NCBI RefSeq assembly: GCF_050947875.1
Contig: NC_134570.1
Span: 105,301,622 to 105,365,621 of the forward strand
Length of the DNA: 64,000 nt
Direction: 5' to 3'
Source of the DNA: Dermacentor variabilis
Lineage: Eukaryota > Arthropoda > Arachnida > Ixodida > Ixodidae
Below the pieces are notes generated by a model. That model was not told the origin of the DNA, ran no database searches, and saw only the letters and a program-made list of their open reading frames with translations. This document shows positions 31,806 to 41,481 of this stretch, one piece after another (position 1 is the stretch's first letter; each line of letters opens with the position of its first letter). The position numbers were made by a program, and so were the translations under genes.

Positions 31806-33064
31806 TTTCAATTTTGCCTGCCATTTGGCTACTACGGAGGCCAGTTTGGCGGTGCGTGGTTGGGGTGATTTGGTAACAATGGGCTATAGCGGCGAAACTG
31901 AGCCACACTGACCATGCAGGGGGGCCTCACTTGCGCGCTGCAGGATGTTTGCGCTTTGCTTCTTTTTTTTTTCTCAATCTATTGAACACAACTGGCAGAA
32001 ACAAGTACCGCACACAAATGTGTACGCCGTGACCGATGTTCTTTAAGTTAAAACAAAAATTTCACATCAGACACGTCACTCGTAAAACGTGCTTCTCTAG
32101 AAGAATTGTGCGAAGGGTCCCTCACACTGGTTTCCAGAGGACGTTCGAGCCCTGACCTTATGCCTACCTTCCGTGAGTGCGACTCGCCACAGCGAACCCT
32201 TCCCGACTCAATTCCCGCCTCCTGCCGCGACTTCGATATCAGCGGCAGCGTGCACGCCCGGTGAGAAGACGGCGCTGCTGTGGTCACCAGAGGTCAACTC
32301 TTTATATACACAGCTGACCTGTCAACAATTCGAACGAGTGCTTACGTCTTCGGACATTAGCCCCCGTGCAAATGTGATGGAACAATATATGCCCCACAAG
32401 CAATGACTTTCACGCTGCCATCTCGAATAAGGCAATCTGCACCATTCGCGAAGCTCGTCGCGGTCATCCTGGGCCCATTCGCTGCGAAACCACCGAGGCC
32501 GAACAAACGACCTGGGCCAAATACACAATTCACCGACATCGGATCTGAAACACCCGACGCCTCCCATTGCCGGACTACCGAGATACCTTACATGTACCAT
32601 TGGCCGCGGTTCTGGTGAAGACTGATCGTACTGCGACTGCTTATCAGTGTGCTCGTGCAGGAGCACGTGCATGATAGACCGTTACTATACGCGTATATAT
32701 ATGTACCATACGAGGTAAAATGTAGGGAAAGCGGCACAGTGAACCTACTTGGGTCACCGAGTAGACGAAAAGGAATGCGGGATGATCTTCAATGGCCTCT
32801 TCGCCGCCAAATTTGGTCATTGGATATGTCTCATTGGGCATGTGGTACTGAGAGTGTCCCACGTTTAAATGAAGCTATTTGAAGCCATTTTCGGTCACTG
32901 GACATGTGCAGCTCCTTTGCGACGAAAAAAAAAGCGTTCGTTAAAATTTCTGCGGTGTTGGGCAGAATGGTAACCGCGTCATATACTGGGCGTTAACACG
33001 TAACTTGTGCCAAAGTTTCGAAATATGTAAGTGACACGCAGGTGGACAGCACCAAAGTAGTGTA
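31806..33064. other. unassigned sequence
   Basis: Moderately GC-rich at 32150-32620 with short open frames on both strands but no motif. A stretch at 32800-32890 repeats the theme of a ...GTCATTGGATATGTCTCATT... sentence twice in diverged form (compare CGGTCACTGGACATGTGCAG), possibly an old minisatellite. Confidence 0.3.
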
Positions 33065-34325
33065 ATCTTCATGAGGGCGACTTCAATGCAAAAGTGGGCA
33101 AAAAGCAGGCTGGTGAACAAGGAATTGGCAACGACGCCATTGATTCTAGGAACACTATAGGAGAGATGCTGGTCGAATTTGCGGGAATATGCTTCGAATT
33201 ATGAATACCTCCTTCAGGAAGCGTAGCAACAAATAGTGTAATTGGAATAGCCCTAATGCAGAAGCAAGAATTGAAATAGATTTCGTACTTTCTGCTGACC
33301 CCGTATAGTGCAGGATGTAGAAGTATTAGGTACAATAAAGTGCAGTGATTATAGTCCAGTATTTACCGCAATATGACGAGGAGAAGGGTAAAATTATTCA
33401 AGAAGAAACACGCCAACCTAGATGCAGTAAGGGCAAAAGCAGAGAAATTCAGGCTGGTGCTTGCAAACAAATATTCAGCCTTAGAACAAAGGCATGAAGA
33501 TGGCATAGAGATAATGAACGAAACCGTAATTAGAGTGGCTTTAGATGCAGCAATTGAAGTAGAAGGTAAGGCACCAACAGAACCAGTAGGTAAGCTCTCT
33601 CATAAAGAAAAGACAAAAAATGAAAGTGTCCAACTGAAGAGATCAGATACAGTTCGCGGAACTGATCAACAAGGAGAAAGTAGAAGGATATTCGAAATTA
33701 TAAAGCGAGAAAGACAGACGAAGCAGTAAAAAATGGACGCAATATAAAAACAGTGAGAAGGAAATTTGGCATACAAGTCAAGATGTATGCAGTGTGAGAT
33801 AGCAGGGTAATATCATAATCAGTTTCCATGACATAGTAAAAGAAGTAGAATTGTTAAACTGACCTTTACAGTACCCAGAGCGGCCGCGGTACTTCGATTC
33901 GAAGTAGTAATTAACATGATACCAAGGTCTCTTCTATAACTATCGATGAAGTTCGATGGATCTTGCAAGACATGAACCGGGGAAAATCGACAGGAGAAGA
34001 TGGAACAAGAGTCCATTTAATCAAAGATCGAGGAGATATGATTGAAAAGCTTGCTGCGCTTTATACGAAATGTCTCACAACTTCAAGGGTTAGAAAACTG
34101 GAGGAATGCCAACATTATAATAATCCAAAAAAGGGAGATGTTAAAGAATGGAAAAATTATAGACCCATTAGCTTAATTTTAGCATTGTATAAAATATTCA
34201 CCAATATAATTTCCAATAAAATAAGAGCAACGTTTGACTTCAGTGAACTAAGAGAACAGGCGGGCTTCAGGAAGAGACACTCTACAATGAATCCCATTCT
34301 TGTCAATGAATGTCAATGAATCACA
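33065..34325 (+). mobile_element. RTE-type LINE fragment (endonuclease end to early reverse transcriptase)
   Basis: Starts in the endonuclease (GDFNAKVGKKQAGEQGIGND), passes a long linker open frame (33373-33729, MTRRRVKLFKKKHANLDAVR) and reaches reverse transcriptase motifs at 33940-34315 (GKSTGEDGTRVHLIKDRGD, WKNYRPISLILALYKIFTNI, REQAGFRKRHSTMN). Interrupted by frameshifts; the rest of the RT is missing. Same clade as the 3' piece at 11700-12190. Confidence 0.85.
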
Positions 34326-34949
34326 TCCATGTAGCGGAACATTTAATAAAATTTCACCTATGTGCGTGTAGCGTAGAATTTAATACTTGGTGTGTGGTTT
34401 TTTCCAAATTAACTACAAATACTCCCTACTACAAGGGTAAATGGAAATCCCATAATTTATGATGTTCTTGAAGGCTTAAATCCGGTGTTTAAACTGTGGT
34501 TCCTACCTTCACAGACACCTGCACCAGGATGAAGAGGACGGCACAACCATCTGTGTCACAGTCAAGCGATATTTTGTTTGTTTGTGTTCACGTACCTGGG
34601 TATGCATGTGATATTGTGAGGAATATCCCTTCAGCATAGTAAAACTTTACATGCAGTTGTCCTAGCCAATCGCCTGCTGAGGAGCTTGAAATGTATGCTT
34701 TTTCAGGTTTTGTTTGTGCTATTATGTATGACGTCTATGCACTTTTTATTAGTATACCATTGATTTCAATTCAGAAATTCGGTAAGAACACCGATTTGCC
34801 ACTCTGTGGACGAAGAAGAGACCTGAGGGTGGGTACTTCAGCATTAATTATGCATCATCAATCTTTCTTTCCTTTTCCCTCCCCTTCTTCCTACATCCCA
34901 TTTATATGCTTGTGCCTCATCCTTTTTGAAGAGTATGCACGCGTTGTGC
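34326..34949. other. unassigned, possibly the 3' part of the Harbinger relic
   Basis: AT-rich with no motif. If the Harbinger element is complete, its 3' untranslated part and terminal repeat would lie here; no terminal repeat was matched. Confidence 0.3.
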
Positions 34950-35570
34950 CCCTTCCGGTGGCACTTGCTAGCCTGCTCCTTGCTTTCCCCGTCCAGTGTA
35001 GAGTATATATGTTATATGTGTATATGCAGATACATCTACAATGTTGCCATTCCAGTCCTCATGATCAGAGAGACCAGAAAGGCAGTACGCAGATCGCGAT
35101 TGCGATGAATAACTCAGCACGAAGTTGTGCAGTACAACTCTAGACTTCACAAATTTTTCTGTAGTTTGCTCTGATGTTCAGATTGGTCGCAGCAAGGTTT
35201 TCCATCTACTTTTCATAATCCCTAAAGCATTTTCAATCAACCGCCTTGCACTCAAGTGATAGTGCAAATGTTGCCCTTTTCAAGTACCCTTGCAACTGAG
35301 CTGGTTCGCCCCTAACTTCTGCAGATCGGAGAAAAAGAGAAACACTACATCAACAATAATTCTACATTTCACTAAACGTGCCAAGTGACTAAATCAGTGT
35401 TGTTCTTATCTACCATGTACGCATATTATGCCTCACTAAGGTATGACGATTGAAAGCGTTGCGATCTACATGTAGAGTTTGATGTAGCTTTAGTTCGCAT
35501 TATAAAGGAAGGCAGCAGAACACCATACTGTAATAGAAAATCAGCATAAATAGTGCGTGAAAGGCACATA
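34950..35570 (-). pseudogene. PIF/Harbinger transposase, C-terminal part
   Basis: On the minus strand, 35270-34960 encodes LSARRLIENALGIMKSRWKT followed, after a stop, by SRVVLHNFVLSYSS and YCLSGLSDHEDWNG. These match the end of the PIF/Harbinger DDE domain (RR-x-IEN-x-G-x-x-x-RW and the LHNF helix). The rest of the same protein is at 41482-42110, beyond the inserted LINE. Stops and a frameshift make it a relic. Confidence 0.78.
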
Positions 35571-35582
35571 CATGAAGTAGAA
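35571..35582. repeat. target-site duplication of the 5.9-kb LINE, left copy
   Basis: CATGAAGTAGAA, identical to 41470-41481. The two copies bracket the LINE exactly. Confidence 0.93.
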
Positions 35583-35597
35583 GGAAGGAAGGAAATC

Positions 35598-35645
35598 AAC
35601 TTTATTCAGGTCCTGCAGGCCACGAGAGCTTCGGGCTCTCATGGA
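35598..35645 (-). promoter_or_regulatory. LINE 3' end: stem-loop and AATAAA
   Basis: Just after the ORF2 stop the transcript strand holds GAGAGC CCGAA GCTCTC, a 6-bp stem with a 5-nt loop, followed by CCTGAATAAAGTTG. A 3' stem-loop can act as the reverse-transcriptase recognition signal in some LINEs, and AATAAA is a canonical poly(A) signal; the role here is inferred. Confidence 0.55.
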
Positions 35646-38600
35646 GTGGGCGTCTCCCACGACGGAACCGGGAGGTTGAGTTTCCTGGCGGCGTCGTGGA
35701 CCTGCTGGACGGCCCAGAGTTGGGGAGCGAGTTCTTCGCTCCGGATTGCCTCTTCAAACTTGCGCTTGTCCTGTTCGTAGTTTACGTGAGCTTGCGAGCA
35801 CGGCCAGAGTAAATGATAAACGTTAAGGGATGTATTGCAATTGGTGCAATAAGACTTGTCGTAGAGCTCAGGCATGTAATGGTGTAATCTGTTTTGAGTG
35901 GGGTATGTGTCTGTTTGTAGCATTCTGAGTGTAACTGCTTGAGCTCGAGTGAGCGTGCGGTGTGGCGTGCTATATTGTCTGCGTTGTAGGTAGTAGTGTT
36001 TAGTGACTTCGTTGTATGTAGTGGGCGCGTCCTTATTCTCCGAGTGGTCGGGTGAAGCCGCGCGGTCTGTAAGCGCGCGCGCAGCCTCGTGTGCAGCCTC
36101 GTTAAGGTTGGGGACGTCGCCGAGCTTTGGTCCTAAGTGTGCCGGGAACCAGTATATGAAGTGTTTCTTAATCTCTTTCTTTGAAACAATTTTGAGAGCC
36201 TGTGCGCAGACCGTGCCCTTCTGGAAAGCTCTGATAGCGGCTATGGAGTCGCTGTAGATATGGGAAAGATTGTCGTCGGTGAGCGCAACAGCGATCGCAA
36301 CCTGTTCGGCCTGTTCAGGCTTCCTTGCAATTACCGTGGCTGCATATCTTGTGGATCCGCGGCCGTCCACAACCGCCACTGCGAAAGCTTTGTTTCCCGT
36401 GTATGCCGCCGCGTCCACAAAAGCTGAGCGTTCACGGTTCGCCAAGGCTTGGTTAAGAAGGAATTGTCCTCTCGCTTGTCGTCTGCCCCTGTTGTTTTCG
36501 GGGTGTACGTTTCTGGGTATAGGGCGGACTGTGATCCTGGCGCGTATGTCCCGTGGGAGGTCTGCAAAGTCTTTTTCTATGTGTCCTTGTGCAAAGCCTA
36601 GCTTCTCTAGGATCGTGCGCCCCGGAGGCGTCGTCGAAAGCCTAGCAAGCTGGGCGCGCTGCTGGGCTTCGGCAATTTCTTCCAGGGTGTTGTGCATGCC
36701 CAGGTGCCCCAGCTTCTCGTTGCTGGTGCTGGTTGGAATGCCGAGGGCTTGCTTGGTGACCTTTCTGATTTGGGCATTCAGTCTGTCTCTTTCGGATCGT
36801 GTCCAATTGAGCATTGCCGCAACGTATGCGAAGTGACAGGTGACGAACGCGTGTATGAGTTTGATGAGGTTATGTTCCTTGAGGCCCCTGTGTCTATTGG
36901 CAATTCTTCTGATGAGTCCAATAGCGTTGTTGGTTTTGGTGATGAGCTTCTGAACCGTAGAGGCATTGACGTCTTTAGTCTCTACGATCATACCCAGGAC
37001 TCTGATTTTGTCGACGCACGGTATGGCGTGTCCCGAAGTGGTTCGTACGATAATTTCTTGATTATAGTCGAAGTCTGACGAGTATGGCCTGCGGCCTTTC
37101 TGCGTGGGTCTGCGTACGAGCAGCTCAGACTTGGTAGGCGAGCATCTGAGTCCTGTGGGAATGAGAAATTCTTCTATGGCGTTCACTGCTTCTTGCAAAA
37201 TGTCCTGCACCATGCCCGGGGTTCCTTTGGACACCCACATGGTGATGTCATCTGCGTATATGGTATGCTCGAGCCCGTGGATCTGCCCTAGTTTCTCAGC
37301 AAGTCCCGCCATGGCAAGGTTGAAAAGCATAGGGGAGATGACCGAGCCTTGGGGGGTGCCCCTGCTCCCCAGCGAGAGTGTCTCCGTGGAGAGGTCGGCA
37401 AATCGGAGCGTAGCCGTCCTGTTATCCAAGAATGACTTGACGTACGAGTGGAACCTAGCTCCGAGGTTGAGTTCGGAAATGGTGTCCACAATGTATTGGT
37501 GAGAGAGGTTATCGAACGCTTTCTCTAGATCCAACCCAAGAATGGCCTTGGCGTTTCTAATGGGGTCATCAATGATTTGGTGCTTGATTAAAATCATGGT
37601 GTCTTGAGTTGATAGACCGGGTCTAAATCCGATGAGGGTGTGTGGTAACAGCCCCTTGGTTTCGAGGAATCTGGAGATTCTGTTTTGAATGGCGTGTTCC
37701 GCCGCCTTACCCACGCACGACGTCCGTGATATGGGTCTGAGGTTCTCGACGCCCGAGGGCTTGTTGGGCTTTGGAATGAGAACCGTGGTGGCGTTCTTCC
37801 ATTCCGGTGGGACCCTGCCGGAAGCCCAGACCTGATTGATTTGATCCGCTAGGAACTGGACGGAGTCTTCGTCCAAGTTACGAAGGGCCTTGTTACTAAT
37901 ACCGTCCGGACCTGGGGCCGATGTGCCATTCAAGTTTTGAAGGACGGTCCTGATTTCTTCCAGGGTGAAGGGTTCATCGAGGTCGGGGTTGTCCGCTCCC
38001 GTGTACGGGGAACCGGATGCCTCGGCCTCGTTTTCCTCGCTGCTCGAGAGTGGCATGTATCTTTCGGCAAGTCTTGCCATAAATTCCTGCTCGTTGGAGT
38101 TTTTGAGTTCACGTTTCGCTATCTTGTCAGCCGCCTTGGTCTGGGAGCTCCTGGTTTGACCTTTGTTAAGAAGGTGTTTGAGTAGGTTCCAAGTTTTTCC
38201 ATATGTCACGCTGCCATCGGCCCTTGCACATACTTCGTCCCATTGTTGGTTGGAGAGAACTACACAGTGGTGCTCAATGTCCTTGTTCAGTAGTGCAATC
38301 TTTTTCCTAAGTCTTCTATTGAGTCGCTGGGTACGCCATCTCTGCAGTATGGATCTTTTCGCCTCCAGCATGTGAGCGAGCTTAGCGTCCATCCCGATTG
38401 TCTGGGCATCTGTTTCTATTTCCTTGGTCGCGTTGCGGGCGTCCTCCTTTAGTTCTTGCGTCCACTGTTCTAGTGTAGCGGGCTTGTCGGTACGTTCCTT
38501 TCTTATCTGTCTAAACGCATCCCAATCCGTGTATCTCCACTTTCGTAGTGGTTTCAAGGCGATTGCTATTGACGTTTCCACAATGTAATGGTCGCTGCCG

Positions 38601-39289
38601 AGGTCTTCGCCGGTATTATGCCAGGTGGCCCCGTCGGTGTTGAGAACGAACGTGAGGTCTGGGGTGGTGTCCCTCGAGACCGAGTTGCCCATCCTGGTAG
38701 GGTAGAGCGCGGACGTGATAAGGTTGAGGCCCATCTCTTCCGCATCGCTGGCCAGATTTCTGCCTTTGGCGCTGGTGATGCCGTAGCCCCATTCTACGTT
38801 TGGGGCGTTGAAATCTCCGGCAATAATCAGTGGGTTGTCCCCGGCTTTGTCCCTGGCCTTCTTCAACAGTCTTCTGAAACTTTGCGTTCTGTGGTTCGGG
38901 CTGCTGTACGTGTTAAGTGCTAGTATGCTCTTAGCCTTCTTGCCTTTGGGAAAGACTTCGATGAACAAGTGCTCGCATTTGCTGTCCGGATTACTTCTGT
39001 CAATTTCGGCCCACGCGAGCCTGTTACTGACAAACGTCGCTACGCCGCTGCAGGCTTTTGTTGGTGGAACGGCAATTGTTTCATATCCCGGAAGTGTGGG
39101 TGTGTCGGTGTTGGTCTCTTGAATGAGTATGATGTCCGGCTTGTCTGTAGTGTGTCTGATGTGCTGTTGCAAGACCGATTTCTTGTTTCGGAACCCGCGA
39201 CAATTCCATTGCCAGATTATAAGCTTGCCTTGATTGTTCGTTTGCGCTTGGTGCCTTTCGGCTGGTTCTCGCTTATTTGCCTTCTCCAT
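35639..39289 (-). CDS. LINE ORF2: AP-like endonuclease, reverse transcriptase, RNase H, CCHC
   Basis: An uninterrupted 1216-residue frame. Residues about 25-235 are an exonuclease/endonuclease/phosphatase-type endonuclease that nicks target DNA (WNCRGFRNK, QETN, AGDFNAPNVEW, LGSDHY). About 490-780 is the reverse transcriptase (ENLRPISRTSC, LDLEKAFDNLSH, GTPQGSVISPMLFNL) with catalytic YADD near residue 677. About 950-1080 is RNase H (AFVDAAAY, AEQVAIAVAL, YSDSIAAI, WFPAHLG); the last acidic position reads NEAAH instead of NExAD. It ends in CX2CX7HX4C (CTNCNTSLNVYHLLWPC). The start ATG overlaps the ORF1 stop by 17 nt. All catalytic motifs except the RNase H one look intact, so this copy may still make functional protein. 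Confidence 0.93.
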   Translation of the reverse strand: MEKANKREPAERHQAQTNNQGKLIIWQWNCRGFRNKKSVLQQHIRHTTDKPDIILIQETNTDTPTLPGYETIAVPPTKACSGVATFVSNRLAWAEIDRSNPDSKCEHLFIEVFPKGKKAKSILALNTYSSPNHRTQSFRRLLKKARDKAGDNPLIIAGDFNAPNVEWGYGITSAKGRNLASDAEEMGLNLITSALYPTRMGNSVSRDTTPDLTFVLNTDGATWHNTGEDLGSDHYIVETSIAIALKPLRKWRYTDWDAFRQIRKERTDKPATLEQWTQELKEDARNATKEIETDAQTIGMDAKLAHMLEAKRSILQRWRTQRLNRRLRKKIALLNKDIEHHCVVLSNQQWDEVCARADGSVTYGKTWNLLKHLLNKGQTRSSQTKAADKIAKRELKNSNEQEFMARLAERYMPLSSSEENEAEASGSPYTGADNPDLDEPFTLEEIRTVLQNLNGTSAPGPDGISNKALRNLDEDSVQFLADQINQVWASGRVPPEWKNATTVLIPKPNKPSGVENLRPISRTSCVGKAAEHAIQNRISRFLETKGLLPHTLIGFRPGLSTQDTMILIKHQIIDDPIRNAKAILGLDLEKAFDNLSHQYIVDTISELNLGARFHSYVKSFLDNRTATLRFADLSTETLSLGSRGTPQGSVISPMLFNLAMAGLAEKLGQIHGLEHTIYADDITMWVSKGTPGMVQDILQEAVNAIEEFLIPTGLRCSPTKSELLVRRPTQKGRRPYSSDFDYNQEIIVRTTSGHAIPCVDKIRVLGMIVETKDVNASTVQKLITKTNNAIGLIRRIANRHRGLKEHNLIKLIHAFVTCHFAYVAAMLNWTRSERDRLNAQIRKVTKQALGIPTSTSNEKLGHLGMHNTLEEIAEAQQRAQLARLSTTPPGRTILEKLGFAQGHIEKDFADLPRDIRARITVRPIPRNVHPENNRGRRQARGQFLLNQALANRERSAFVDAAAYTGNKAFAVAVVDGRGSTRYAATVIARKPEQAEQVAIAVALTDDNLSHIYSDSIAAIRAFQKGTVCAQALKIVSKKEIKKHFIYWFPAHLGPKLGDVPNLNEAAHEAARALTDRAASPDHSENKDAPTTYNEVTKHYYLQRRQYSTPHRTLTRAQAVTLRMLQTDTYPTQNRLHHYMPELYDKSYCTNCNTSLNVYHLLWPCSQAHVNYEQDKRKFEEAIRSEELAPQLWAVQQVHDAARKLNLPVPSWETPTP

Positions 39290-41219
39290 TTTTGCTTTCT
39301 ACTATGGTTGCGGACTTTACCGCCATTTTGGTTGTGACGATATCGCTTGTTGCAGTGTTCCTTCTGACCATGGGGGAGGCAGGGGAGTTGACCGGTGCCG
39401 TGGAGTGAGTGAAGACGGTCCTCTCGAGGCCCTCGATCCTGGCACCGAAGCCCTTCTCCATCACTTCTACCCTGCTCGTTAGGCCATCGACCGCCTCTAC
39501 TAGTCTGTCATGCCCCTTCTTTAGTGACTCGACATCGAATTGTAGTTGACCTAGGGTACTAAGGATCTTGTCCAATTTACCGTCTATGTCCTTGGCAGGC
39601 GTGTCGCATTCCGTGGTCTTGGCCTTGCGTTTCTTGGTAACTGGTATGCCCGCGGGTGGGCTTTGACTAGTCGTTTCTGATTCCGCTACGCTGGAGGGAT
39701 TTGGACTGGGTGAAGTGTCCATCTGCATGTCCTGTGTATGTGCAGTTGGTGAGCTAATTTGCGTTTTAAGCAATCTATTCTCGTTAGCCAGTTCTGTCAT
39801 TGTGCGTCTGAGTTGAGCGTTTTCGTGCTCGAGTGCTTTGATTCTCTCTAAGATGTCTTTGTGTACAGTATTCTCTGGCCGCGCTTGCAAGCTCACCTGA
39901 GATTGGTCCCTCAGTGGCCCGGAGTTAGTGGGCAGCGTCCCTGCCGTTGCCGAGGCCTGGCATCCCGTTGTCGCCTTGACTCGCTGGGCCCAGCTGTTAG
40001 CTCCGGCCGCGGGTGCGAAGCGCACGCCCGAGGTGGAGCGGCCCCGGCTCCCGGGTGTGCGGGAGCGGCTCCTGCGACCTCTGCTGGCCGATCGGGATCC
40101 CGAGCTCCCTCTGGATCTGGAGCGCCCTCTGGGCTCGCGCTGTCCGTCTGGATGCTGCGCCGCACCCGCGCCGTTCTGCCTTAAGAGACTCGTCGCTTTT
40201 TCTCGAAGTTTCTTGGACGCAATGGCTGCCTGCTTGTTCTGGATTCTTCGTTTGCGTACCACGTACGGGACCTGGTATCTGCTCTTGCATTCCTTGCTGG
40301 CCGTGGGGTGTTTCTCGCCGCAAAGCGCGCAAGAGACTTCTTCACAAGCGTGATCTTCTCCGGGGTCTGGAATGCCGCAATCCCTGCAAGTCTGCTTCTC
40401 CGGTGTGGGGCATACGTCTGCTCGGTGCCCTAGTTTGCCGCAAGCCTGACATATGGCGATCTGCTTCCTGTAGAGCGAGCACTCTACCCATGCACATCCG
40501 TACATCACGTGGTTGGGAACTTTGTGCCCTTCGAAGACTACGATCACCGTCCCGGTTTCCTTAATGCGCTTCGCCGCCAGTGCGAGTGGGTTTCTCGGGT
40601 TGACGATGGACCTGGTTATCGTTTCTTGCGTGTGGTGGAGCGGAATGTTGCGAATGACTCCCTTGCACGTGTCGTCCGGTGCAGTCTGGTAGGAGAAGGC
40701 CTCGTACGTCTGCCCGGCGATGGTGACGCTCTGAATTTTCAAATACCCGTTGACGTTTTCGGGTAGCGGGGAACTCACGACCATGATGTTCTGTTTGAGG
40801 TTGGGGCAAATCGTGTCCCCGTCGCACTGCATCGGTTCGAGTCCGGCTGCTTCTTGAATGGCCTGCACAATTCCCACGTGTCCGGTTTTGGCGATGTTCA
40901 GTCCGCCGCGGATGCGAATTACTACTTTGGTCTCGTTTTGCGGGAGTAAGGGCATTCTACTTGCCTTGATGACTTCTTTACGGGCCGACATGGGCTTGGT
41001 TGCTTTCGCTCTGGCGCCGGAGGCTGCCACGTTGGCAGCCATGTTGAGGTTAGACTTAGGCTTGGTCGCTCTTCGTGGGGCGATGTCGCACCACCCGTTC
41101 CTGACGGAAACCTCCGAGGGGTCGATTTCTCGGCCGATCACTTCGTAATTCATTGTAGTGCCGTTGGCAAGACTTGGGTAGATGTCTTTGTGCCGGTGGG
41201 AGCCCCGGCGTCCGTCCAA
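39273..41219 (-). CDS. LINE ORF1: RNA-binding protein with zinc knuckles and coiled coils
   Basis: A 648-residue open frame, the nucleic-acid-binding partner of ORF2 that forms the LINE ribonucleoprotein. In the middle it has three Cys/His motifs (CQACGKLGHRADVC, then CRDCGIPDPGEDHAC, then CALCGEKHPTASKEC). An Arg/Ser-rich stretch follows (RGRSRSRGSSGSRSASRGRR). Near the C-terminus are two predicted coiled coils (ERIKALEHENAQLRRTM, and LDKILSTLGQLQFDVESLKK). The annotated ATG at 41219 may not be the original start: another frame from ATG 41281 (MPEAGATSANPNAVPADDFF) has better coding character and would join here by a one-base shift near 41150-41220. Confidence 0.88.
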   Translation of the reverse strand: MDGRRGSHRHKDIYPSLANGTTMNYEVIGREIDPSEVSVRNGWCDIAPRRATKPKSNLNMAANVAASGARAKATKPMSARKEVIKASRMPLLPQNETKVVIRIRGGLNIAKTGHVGIVQAIQEAAGLEPMQCDGDTICPNLKQNIMVVSSPLPENVNGYLKIQSVTIAGQTYEAFSYQTAPDDTCKGVIRNIPLHHTQETITRSIVNPRNPLALAAKRIKETGTVIVVFEGHKVPNHVMYGCAWVECSLYRKQIAICQACGKLGHRADVCPTPEKQTCRDCGIPDPGEDHACEEVSCALCGEKHPTASKECKSRYQVPYVVRKRRIQNKQAAIASKKLREKATSLLRQNGAGAAQHPDGQREPRGRSRSRGSSGSRSASRGRRSRSRTPGSRGRSTSGVRFAPAAGANSWAQRVKATTGCQASATAGTLPTNSGPLRDQSQVSLQARPENTVHKDILERIKALEHENAQLRRTMTELANENRLLKTQISSPTAHTQDMQMDTSPSPNPSSVAESETTSQSPPAGIPVTKKRKAKTTECDTPAKDIDGKLDKILSTLGQLQFDVESLKKGHDRLVEAVDGLTSRVEVMEKGFGARIEGLERTVFTHSTAPVNSPASPMVRRNTATSDIVTTKMAVKSATIVESKNGEGK

Positions 41220-41469
41220 GCGAAGAAATCGTCGGCGGGTACGGCGTTAGGGTTAGCCGACGTAGCGCCCGCTTCGGGCATAAAAGTCCTCGCGGTAGTG
41301 CACAAAATAAACTCACAGGGTCGAAAATGGTCTTGAAGTGAAGCATATATCTTCATAAACGTGATGCCGCGGTGCAATGGCACTGGTTTCGCAAAAATCA
41401 CACTTAATTTGAACAAATTGCGGGGCTTCGACGCGACGCGTCCTGGCTCGCAGTCACTTCGTCTTCTTC
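41220..41469 (-). promoter_or_regulatory. LINE 5' untranslated region / presumed internal promoter
   Basis: From the 5' end at 41469 (GAAGAAGACGAAGTGACTGC) to the possible early ORF1 start at 41281. Full-length I-type LINEs carry their promoter here. No TATA box is visible, as is usual for this class; the promoter function is inferred from position only. Confidence 0.5.
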
Positions 41470-41481
41470 CATGAAGTAGAA
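41470..41481. repeat. target-site duplication of the 5.9-kb LINE, right copy
   Basis: CATGAAGTAGAA, identical to 35571-35582. Confidence 0.93.

Larger units (their letters stand above)
35583..41469 (-). mobile_element. full-length I-type non-LTR retrotransposon (LINE) with RNase H
   Basis: A 5887-bp element bounded by an identical 12-bp target-site duplication. In minus orientation it has a 5' untranslated region (41469 to about 41282), ORF1 with zinc knuckles and coiled coils, ORF2 with endonuclease, reverse transcriptase, RNase H and a CCHC end, and a short 3' end with AATAAA (about 35607-35602) and a TTCC-rich terminus. RNase H and the two-ORF layout place it in the I superfamily. ORF2 is intact and ORF1 is long and open, with a probable frameshift near its start. 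It is inserted in a PIF/Harbinger transposase gene, so it is younger than that relic. Confidence 0.93.

Noticed and set aside
36003..39337. Many plus-strand frames of 60-188 codons opposite the LINE ORF2
   Set aside because: Shadows of the intact minus-strand 1216-codon frame.
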